From Xanthomonas populi (lineage in GTDB: Bacteria > Pseudomonadota > Gammaproteobacteria > Xanthomonadales > Xanthomonadaceae): DNA of 43,562 nt. Both the position numbers and the translations under genes were made by a program. Under the pieces are notes generated by a model, which did not search any database, was not told the DNA's origin, and was given only the letters and a program-made list of their open reading frames with translations. Position 1 is the first letter of the stretch. Every line of letters begins with the position of its first letter. Positions 37,659-43,562 of this stretch are shown here, one piece after another. The stretch is from assembly GCF_002940065.1 (NCBI RefSeq), contig NZ_MDEJ01000019.1, positions 1 to 43,562 of the forward strand, written 5' to 3'.

Positions 37659-37970
37659 TCAGGCCGCGCGCACCTGTGTCGCCACACGTGAAGTACTGCG
37701 CCGGCGTTGCGCCTGCGGCCCGCGCCGACGTGGCGCAGCGCGTCGCGCACCGGGCCGCACCAGAGTCGGCAACGCGAACCGGTGCAGGCTCCACCACGCC
37801 AGCATCGGCATACCGACCAGCCACAGCGGCAGCCAGCCGATCCACTCGCTGTGGCCGCGCGCGGCCGGCCACACCAGCACCAGGGCCAGCCCGGCCAGGG
37901 CGATCTGCCGGACTGGGCGCAGCACGGCCGGGTCGGGACGTTCGGAACGAAGGGGATAACGATGCGACAT
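37659..37970 (-). CDS. Small hypothetical membrane protein
   Basis: 103 residues with two hydrophobic stretches (IALAGLALVLVWPAARG about 23-39, and WIGWLPLWLVGMPMLAWWSL about 43-62). A very basic tail follows, rich in Arg ([20 protein letters not shown]), probably cytoplasmic. ATG 37970 has GGAG about 9 bases upstream. I recognise no family. It is 71 bases upstream of the S9 peptidase on the same strand. Confidence 0.6.
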   Translation of the reverse strand: MSHRYPLRSERPDPAVLRPVRQIALAGLALVLVWPAARGHSEWIGWLPLWLVGMPMLAWWSLHRFALPTLVRPGARRAAPRRRGPQAQRRRSTSRVATQVRAA

Positions 37971-38386
37971 GGCGGCACTCCGTGGCAGGAAGGATCACAA
38001 TAAGCCGGCAGGATTGCCTGCGCCCATCTCACCGACTGCGACCTGGCCGTGGCGCGGTCGATGCGGATGCGATCGCCGCCAACATGTCCAGGCAGCTGCG
38101 GCCACCGCATCCCCCCACAAGCCAGTGCCCGCACAGGCCTCTTCTGCGCTGCCCCTCCCGGCTGGTCATGCCGAGGCCAGACTCCGCTCGATCACCCTTC
38201 AAGCCACCCACATTGCTGGCACAGCAGACGTTAGCTGCGCCAAGCGCACACCGGTACCCTGATCGCAATGCCCATCGGCCCTGCGAGCAAAATGCGGCCA
38301 CCGACGCCAGAACCGATCATTGACGCGAACTTTGCCCCCTTCATGCGATAGTGCACTGCTTCAACCGCCCTTTTTGTGATGTTGCG
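37971..38386. other. Divergent spacer, no gene seen
   Basis: 416 bases between the small membrane protein (-) and the lipocalin (+). Several short frames exist, but none has a start signal or a recognisable product. No clear operator was found. Confidence 0.4.
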
Positions 38387-38956
38387 ATGCGCCTGACCGT
38401 TACGATCGCCCTCGCTTTTCTGTTCATCCTCGGCTTGCCCGTGGCATCCGCCAAGGACACGTCTGCCGATGAACCGGCGGTCGATCTGTCCAAGATCATG
38501 GGCACTTGGTACGTGATTGCGCGCATGCCCAATCCGGTGGAACGCGGCCATGTCACCAGCCGCGACGAGTACACCCTGGTCGAAGACGGTAAGGTGGTGG
38601 TGCGCTATCTGTATCGCGATGGTTTTGGCGAGCCGGAAAAAGAAGTCAGCGCACGCGCGTCGGTGGATGCGGAGAGCGGCAACCGCGATTGGCGGGTGTG
38701 GTTCTACAGGGTCATCCCAGCCAAGCAGCGCATTCTGGAAATCGCACCGGATGGTTCCTGGATGCTGATCTCCTACCCCGGGCGCGATCTGGCCTGGATC
38801 TTCGCGCGCAAGCCGGACATGAGCCGCGATCAGTACCGCAAGCTGGTCGACAAGATGCGCGACGATTATTCGATCTATACCGACAAACTCAAGCGCGTGC
38901 CGCAGCTTCGCGATCAAGTTGACCGCTTGGGCTTTGAAGTACCGAACAAGCGCTGA
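38387..38956 (+). CDS. Lipocalin family protein (Blc-like)
   Basis: 189 residues from ATG 38387, with a signal peptide (MRLTVTIALAFLFILGLPVA, cleavage about SA-KD). There is no lipobox Cys, so it is probably soluble in the periplasm, unlike E. coli Blc. The lipocalin signature GxW is in IMGTWYVIARMPNPVERGH (about 37-55), followed by a beta-rich barrel with WRVWFYRVIPAKQRILEIAP and a closing helix (DQYRKLVDKMRDDY). Lipocalins carry small hydrophobic ligands such as fatty acids. It is monocistronic; a convergent WYL regulator follows. Confidence 0.85.
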   Translation: MRLTVTIALAFLFILGLPVASAKDTSADEPAVDLSKIMGTWYVIARMPNPVERGHVTSRDEYTLVEDGKVVVRYLYRDGFGEPEKEVSARASVDAESGNRDWRVWFYRVIPAKQRILEIAPDGSWMLISYPGRDLAWIFARKPDMSRDQYRKLVDKMRDDYSIYTDKLKRVPQLRDQVDRLGFEVPNKR

Positions 38957-39239
38957 CGTTGGCGTGTCGATCGGTTGCCTGGCAAGATTCGGCTGTTAAG
39001 ACGTCAGCTAATCAGATGCGCCGGTCGAAGGAAGATCAGATGCAATGCGTCGTCGTCAGCGTTGTGATTTCTAGAGCATCAGCCCGCGCCTGGCGCGGTT
39101 GCATAAGGCGGTGCGCAGCCAACAGCCGATACAGGCTCTGGCCGCAGTGCCAAGCGCTGCGCAAGAGAGGCGCGTGGCACTGCGCGCACGCGCTTGTTGC
39201 ACGCCGGCTCGCTACAAGTTAGCCACCGCCCAGCCACGC

Positions 39240-40205
39240 TCAGTCGTAATTGCTCAGCGCCAGCGACAACAACGCCTTGGCCTGCTCGCGCAGCGACACC
39301 GGTTCGACAATTTCTGCATCCGAGCCGTAATGCAGCACGTCCATCAGCAATTCGCGTGAGTTGCTGTACGGCAGTTTGAGCTCGTACCGGCCGTCGGGCA
39401 GAAAGCGCCCCTGCTGCTTGGAATGCCAGTGCTCGTCGGCGACCCAGCGCGCGGCCTTGGCACTGAAGGCGATCGTGGCCCAGCCCTTGGGCGCACCCGA
39501 AAAAATGCCGTAGCTGGCCGCCAATTGCGCGTCCAATTCGCTGTCTGGCACATCGCGCGGCACGGTTTCGAGCAGGCGCGCGTGATTGATGCGGTCCACT
39601 GCAAAACTGCGCACGCCATCGCGGCCGTGATCCCAAGCGTCCAGATACCAGTTGTCGCGGTAATGGGTGATGCGCTGCGGGGAGACGATGCGCTTGGTCG
39701 ATTCGTCGGTTGAACGCGCCCGGTAATCGAAGCTCAATTGCTTGCGCTCCAACACGCCCGAAGCCACGGTGCGGAAGCTGGCTTCGTCCAGCTTGCGGCC
39801 GCGATGCGGAATCACCCGCACCCGGTCCACCGGCCATTGCGACACACCGGCCTGGGCGGCCAGCAACCCTTCGATCCGTTGCTGCAGCGGCGCCAGCATC
39901 GACGACAACACCCCGCCGCCGGTGCGCGCGAGCAATTGCTGCGAGGCCAGCAGGGCGTGCAACTCTTCCGAGCTCAACCACAGGCCGGGCAACTCGAAGC
40001 GGTCGCTTTCGCCGGACAGATACCGAAAGCCCGACTCGCCGTCGCCTTCCACCGGCGCCATCAGCGCATCGCGCAGAAACGCCAGATCACGATACACGGT
40101 TGCGCGGGAACAGCTCAGCTCATCCTGCAGCCGCGCCACCGTGACCGGGTAGCGTGCCGACTTGAGCAAGCGATGCAGGGAGTTGATGCGTTCGTAGCGG
40201 TCCAT
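39240..40205 (-). CDS. WYL-domain transcriptional regulator (HTH + WYL)
   Basis: A 321-residue regulator of the YafY type. The N-terminal winged HTH is visible (YERINSLHRLLKSARYPVTV, recognition helix in CSRATVYRDLAFLRD). The WYL domain (about 140-235) carries the signature DNWYLDAWDHGRDGVRSFAV and is thought to sense a ligand such as a nucleotide or DNA fragment. A C-terminal WCX extension follows (to 321). The target genes are unknown; a perfect dyad lies at 40333-40354, 128 bases upstream of its start. The ATG at 40205 is the natural start (MDRYERINSLHRLL). Confidence 0.92.
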   Translation of the reverse strand: MDRYERINSLHRLLKSARYPVTVARLQDELSCSRATVYRDLAFLRDALMAPVEGDGESGFRYLSGESDRFELPGLWLSSEELHALLASQQLLARTGGGVLSSMLAPLQQRIEGLLAAQAGVSQWPVDRVRVIPHRGRKLDEASFRTVASGVLERKQLSFDYRARSTDESTKRIVSPQRITHYRDNWYLDAWDHGRDGVRSFAVDRINHARLLETVPRDVPDSELDAQLAASYGIFSGAPKGWATIAFSAKAARWVADEHWHSKQQGRFLPDGRYELKLPYSNSRELLMDVLHYGSDAEIVEPVSLREQAKALLSLALSNYD

Positions 40206-40332
40206 GCGTCGATTATGTCCGAGTCTTTGCGCGGCAGGGTGAGCGTGGATGGGCGGAACCCACGATGGCAGGCCGTCCGCATGCGCAGACCCGCGCCTGG
40301 CCTGCCCCGCTGCGGTGCCGTATCGCTCTTAA

Positions 40333-40354
40333 GTGACACTGGCGGAAGTGTCAC
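40333..40354. promoter_or_regulatory. Operator-like perfect dyad GTGACACT-N6-AGTGTCAC
   Basis: An 8-bp inverted repeat with a 6-base spacer (GGCGGA), between the divergent WYL regulator and the DUF481 gene. Just after it lies CCCGATCAGCCCGATCAG. Its symmetry and place suggest a binding site for a dimeric regulator; no regulator is known to me for this sequence. Confidence 0.5.
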
Positions 40355-40527
40355 GCTTGATCATGGCGCGCCCGATCAGCCCGATCAGCCCAATCGACCG
40401 CCATCTAAGGCCATCGACCGAACCGCCAATGAAGCGCGGCGCTCACCCGGCCATGACGCAGACGCCCAGTCCGTTATCATGAAACCGCTTACACCCATAA
40501 ACCCTACTCCTCCAGAACGAGCTGCCC

Positions 40528-41328
40528 ATGCCCCGCCGTGCCCTGTTGTCTGCCCTGCTGCCGCTGTTGTTGATCACGCCCATCGTCTGGGCCCAGGCAG
40601 TCGCACCGGTGCCGGTGGATCCGGCTGCGGCGCTGATGCCCTCACCTTGGAGCGGTAGCAGCGGCGAGCTCGGCTATGCCGCCGCCCACGGCAACAGCAC
40701 CACCGACAGCCTCAACGGCCGTGTCCGGTTGCGCTATACCGATGGCGACTGGATCCACAGCCTGGATGCCACCGCGCTGCGGTCGAGCTCGGAGTACACC
40801 AATACCAATGACGACGGCAGCACAGAACGCGAACGCCAGACCACCGCCGAGCGTTACACCGGCAGCGTGGGCAGTGCGTTGCAGCTGGGCGAACACCGCC
40901 AGCTGACCGCCACCGGTCGCTACGAAATGGATGACTTCGCCACCTATGACCGCCTAGCCACCTTCGGTATCGGTTACGGCACGCGCCTGATCAACGCCAA
41001 CCGTTTCTATCTGGATGCGCAGGTGGGGCCAGGTATCCGCCGCGCGCACAACAGCGACGAAGATCGCAATGAGACCGGCCTGATCGGGCGCGGCCTGTTC
41101 GACCTCAAATACACCGTCACCGACAACACCGACCTGATCAACACGCTGCTGGTGGAATCGGGCGAATACAACACCTATGCGCAGAACGATTTCGGCGTGC
41201 AGGTCAGCATGAACTCGCACTTCGCGCTCAAGGCCGCGTGGCAGATGCGCCACAACAGCGAGGTCAGCGAAGGCGACAAGAAGACCGACACGCTGACCAC
41301 GGTCAACCTGGTCTATACGTTCAAATAA
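40528..41328 (+). CDS. DUF481 outer-membrane beta-barrel protein (YdiY-like)
   Basis: 266 residues with a signal peptide (LLSALLPLLLITPIVWAQA). The mature part alternates polar and hydrophobic residues in short strands typical of a beta-barrel. It starts with WSGSSGELGYAAAHGNSTTD and ends on an aromatic-rich strand LTTVNLVYTFK with C-terminal Phe-Lys. This is the DUF481 family: outer-membrane proteins of unknown role, sometimes linked to salt or acid stress. ATG 40528 is the only plausible start before the signal sequence. The gene is monocistronic and converges with hemC, 184 bases away. Confidence 0.85.
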   Translation: MPRRALLSALLPLLLITPIVWAQAVAPVPVDPAAALMPSPWSGSSGELGYAAAHGNSTTDSLNGRVRLRYTDGDWIHSLDATALRSSSEYTNTNDDGSTERERQTTAERYTGSVGSALQLGEHRQLTATGRYEMDDFATYDRLATFGIGYGTRLINANRFYLDAQVGPGIRRAHNSDEDRNETGLIGRGLFDLKYTVTDNTDLINTLLVESGEYNTYAQNDFGVQVSMNSHFALKAAWQMRHNSEVSEGDKKTDTLTTVNLVYTFK

Positions 41329-41512
41329 GCGCGACTGCAAAAGAAACGCGCAGCCGGCGCTGGCTACCGGATCGATACGCACCTGCAGGATACTGCGGCG
41401 CGGTGAGGCTTGATCAAAGCGCTTCATCGCGCCGCACGCGCGCATTCCAATCATGCATGCGCGTGCAGCTCACTTAGGCCTTTGCGCCGTTCGCACGCTT
41501 GACGCGCTGTGG

Positions 41513-42427
41513 TTACAGCTCTGCCAACAACTGCCCGGCGCCCTTGTCGAACAGACCTTGCGCGACCAAGCGGCCGAGTGCTTCGGTGTCCTCGGCGCTG
41601 CCGTGCGCCTCGGCGTGGATCAGGCGTCCGTCGCTGGCGCTGCCGACCATGCCCTGCAGGAACAATCCTTCGCCTTCCCAGCGCGCGAAGGCAGCCACCG
41701 GCACATGGCAGCTGCCGTGCAGAGCGCGATTCATCGCCCGCTCGGCTTCCACGCAGGCGCGTGTGCGGCCGGCATCCAGCACCGCCAGCAGGTCATGAAT
41801 GTGCGCATCGTCGCCACGGCATTCCACCGCCACTGCGCCTTGTGCAGGTGCAGGCAACCACTCCGGTACGTCCAGTCGCTCGGTGATGCGCGCAGCGAAA
41901 CCCAGCCGCTGCAAACCGGCGCAGGCCAGCACGATGGCGTCATAGCCACCATTGTCGAGCTTGGCCAGGCGGGTGTTGACGTTGCCGCGCAGGTCGATCA
42001 GTTCCAGATCAGGGCGCGCGGCGCGTAACTGCGCCTGGCGACGCAGCGAAGAGGTGCCCACGCGTGCGCCCAGCGGCAGCGCCTGCAAGGTGGCGTAGAG
42101 ATTGGAGACCAGCGCATCGGCCGCATCGCCGCGCTCCAGAATCGCCGGCAGCACGAATGGGGGGTCCAGTTCCATCGGCACGTCCTTGAGCGAATGCACT
42201 GCGCAATCGGCCTCGCCGCGCAGCATCGCCAGCTCCAGTTCCTTGAGGAACAGGCCCTTGCCGCCGATCGCGGCCAGCGAGCGGTCCAGCACCTCGTCGC
42301 CACGGGTGCTCATCGGCACCAGCACGACCTCCAGCCCGGGATGGTGCTGGCGCAGCGCGGCGGCGACGTGTTCGCTCTGCCAAAGGGCGAGCGGGCTCTT
42401 GCGGGTGGCGATGCGGAGCGTGGTCAT
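41513..42427 (-). CDS. hemC: Hydroxymethylbilane synthase (porphobilinogen deaminase) HemC
   Basis: 304 residues from ATG 42427. It joins four porphobilinogens into hydroxymethylbilane in haem synthesis. The dipyrromethane cofactor is attached to Cys240 in [12 protein letters not shown]. Substrate and cofactor contacts are visible in [12 protein letters not shown] (6-17), [12 protein letters not shown] (57-68), AVHSLKDVP (76-84, catalytic Asp82) and [11 protein letters not shown] (124-134). An in-frame ATG at 42454 would add nine residues. It follows algR by 36 bases, the arrangement seen in Pseudomonas and Xanthomonas. Confidence 0.96.
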   Translation of the reverse strand: MTTLRIATRKSPLALWQSEHVAAALRQHHPGLEVVLVPMSTRGDEVLDRSLAAIGGKGLFLKELELAMLRGEADCAVHSLKDVPMELDPPFVLPAILERGDAADALVSNLYATLQALPLGARVGTSSLRRQAQLRAARPDLELIDLRGNVNTRLAKLDNGGYDAIVLACAGLQRLGFAARITERLDVPEWLPAPAQGAVAVECRGDDAHIHDLLAVLDAGRTRACVEAERAMNRALHGSCHVPVAAFARWEGEGLFLQGMVGSASDGRLIHAEAHGSAEDTEALGRLVAQGLFDKGAGQLLAEL

Positions 42428-42463
42428 CCGGCCATTATCACGGACCGGACGCATAACGCCTAC

Positions 42464-43195
42464 CTAGCGCAGTTGCTCGCGCAGGCTGGCCACGCAGCGG
42501 CGGCTCACTTCCAGGGTTTGCAGCACGTTGCGCAGCACCGCGTGCACCTGTCCATCGCCGCTACGGCGCAGTTCCACCAGCTCGGCGCGCGCGACCAAGC
42601 AGTTGCGGTGGATGCGCACCAGACGGTCGGCGAATTCATCTTCCAGCGATTTGAGCGACTCTTCGATCAGGTCCTCGCCACGGGTGTGGTGGACGATGAC
42701 GTACTTTTCTTCGGCCTGCAGGTAACGGATGTCCTGGATGGCGATCAGCCGCAGGCTGCCGCGCAGACGTGCGCACAGATGCGTGCGCAATGGCGGCGGC
42801 GTGGCGCTGGGCGCACGCCCGGCCAGAAAGGTGGCCACCTTGTCTAGTGCGGCGGCCAGCCGTTCCGGGCGCACCGGTTTCATCAGGTAATCCAGTGCGG
42901 CCGCGTCGAAGGCCGAGAGCGCGTGCTGGTCGTAGGCGGTGCAGAACACCACCGCCGGTCGGGGCTGGCTTTGGCGCAGCAGCCGTGCGGTTTCCAGGCC
43001 GTCGACGCCGGGCATGGCGATGTCCAGCAGCACCAGGTCCGGATGCAGGTGTTGGCATTGCTGCAGCACCTGCTGGCCGTTTTCGGCCTCGCCAATCACG
43101 TCGACGTGCGGATGTTCGCCCAGCAACAGGCGCAGGCGCGCGCGCGCCAGTGGCTCGTCATCGGCGATCAGCACCCGCACTTGCGTGGCCGTCAT
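42464..43195 (-). CDS. algR: LytTR-type response regulator AlgR
   Basis: 243 residues from ATG 43195. The receiver domain shows Asp12/Asp13 (LIADDEPLAR), phospho-acceptor Asp58 (LVLLDIAMPG) and the Lys of YLMKPVRPE. A linker (about 120-140) leads to the LytTR DNA-binding domain (about 141-243, IRYLQAEEKYVIVHHTRGED to QTLEVSRRCVASLREQL). Homologues control motility, exopolysaccharide and virulence. The kinase gene algZ lies directly upstream on the same strand, with about 30 bases between. Confidence 0.94.
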   Translation of the reverse strand: MTATQVRVLIADDEPLARARLRLLLGEHPHVDVIGEAENGQQVLQQCQHLHPDLVLLDIAMPGVDGLETARLLRQSQPRPAVVFCTAYDQHALSAFDAAALDYLMKPVRPERLAAALDKVATFLAGRAPSATPPPLRTHLCARLRGSLRLIAIQDIRYLQAEEKYVIVHHTRGEDLIEESLKSLEDEFADRLVRIHRNCLVARAELVELRRSGDGQVHAVLRNVLQTLEVSRRCVASLREQLR

Positions 43196-43226
43196 GGACT
43201 CCCCCTCGCTGCAGTGACGTTCCCCT

Positions 43227-43562
43227 TCACGGCAGCGGCAATGTGATCTCACAGGCATAGTAGCCTTCAGCCCAGCTGGCCGCCATCCGGGCCCCGGCAC
43301 CGAACTGAAATGCCAAGCGGTGCGAGATGCTGGCTTGGGCGTGTCCGGCGCCGGCGAGCAGCGGCAATTGAGTACCCGGCTGCGGGGCCGGATTGACGAT
43401 GCGGATCTGCAACTGGCTGCCGCGCTGACGCAGCGACAGGTACAGCGTGCCGCCTTCGGGCAGGCGCGAAATCCCATGCAGCACCTGAGGTTTCCCCACG
43501 TTTTCCCGAGATAGATCAGCTGGTTGCACCCGGATCGTGTAGAAACAAGTGCGCGCATCGTG
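43227..43562 (-). CDS. C-terminal part of an AlgZ/FimS-type histidine kinase, partial and altered
   Basis: The frame is open from the stop at 43227 to the window edge. From VLHGISRLPEGGTLYLSLRQ (about 43476 downward) to the end it is a typical HATPase_c C-terminus, with GAGHAQASISHRLAFQFGAG (G box) and EGYYACEITLPLP. The N box just before it, normally QPLVENAVLHG, reads VQPADLSRENVGKPQVLHG, i.e. about seven extra residues. Upstream of this the frame (DARTCFYTIRVQP) does not look like a kinase. Either the kinase has diverged, or a 21-base insertion or a rearrangement boundary lies here. Confidence refers to the C-terminal part only. Confidence 0.6.
   Translation of the reverse strand, partial: HDARTCFYTIRVQPADLSRENVGKPQVLHGISRLPEGGTLYLSLRQRGSQLQIRIVNPAPQPGTQLPLLAGAGHAQASISHRLAFQFGAGARMAASWAEGYYACEITLPLP

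Overview
This 43.6 kb, GC-rich window looks like a chromosomal segment of a plant-associated gammaproteobacterium of the Xanthomonas/Lysobacteraceae group. That call rests on protein similarity recalled from the family, on the gene clusters (mreB-mreC-mreD-mrdA-rodA; lptM-dapF-DUF484-xerC; algZ-algR-hemC) and on two kinds of intergenic repeat typical of this group. No database search was run.

Layout. 308-4180 (minus): a complete sulfate/thiosulfate ABC importer operon, sbp-cysT-cysW-cysA. 4364-6315: an insertion-sequence (IS) scar, made of a decayed IS5-superfamily transposase (minus) abutting a nearly full-length but broken IS5-group element (plus). 6321-12502 (minus): the cell-elongation operon mreB-mreC-mreD-mrdA(PBP2)-rodA. 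12791-13723 (plus): a PfkB sugar/nucleoside kinase. 13827-14165: an internally deleted IS110 transposase remnant. 14189-19677 (minus): HAD phosphatase, lipoprotein, M1 aminopeptidase, GGDEF protein and ubiE. 19765-24017 (plus): an EmrAB-type efflux pair, a nonsense-broken ElaA-like acetyltransferase, a yeast-type cytosine deaminase and an orphan F1 epsilon-like subunit behind a perfect FNR/ANR-type box. 24196-29742 (minus): hslU, hslV (behind a sigma-32-like promoter), xerC, DUF484, dapF, lptM and a DUF454 membrane protein. 29906-37970: two frameshifted secreted S9 peptidases flank an aminotransferase and a small secreted pair (an atypical one-cysteine thioredoxin-fold protein and a cysteine-tailed protein with an 8-G tract at its signal-peptide junction). 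38387-43562: lipocalin, WYL regulator, DUF481 protein, hemC, algR and the 3' end of an algZ-like kinase.

Most of the window is ordinary housekeeping sequence. The most interesting parts are (i) the secreted thioredoxin-like/cysteine-tailed pair, whose second gene is out of frame by one base in a G8 run, a possible phase switch or a recent lesion; (ii) the orphan epsilon subunit under an apparent anaerobic (FNR/ANR) site; (iii) the IS junction between rodA and the sulfate operon, where both ends carry valid but non-identical IS5 target sites, pointing to a rearrangement breakpoint; and (iv) a family-wide intergenic repeat that appears to have become the coding sequence of the MreC tail. Several genes carry single-base or nonsense lesions (ElaA-like, both S9 peptidases, the cysteine-tailed protein, the transposases). 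This suggests either a genome in active decay or sequencing errors at homopolymers, and the sequence alone cannot separate the two.
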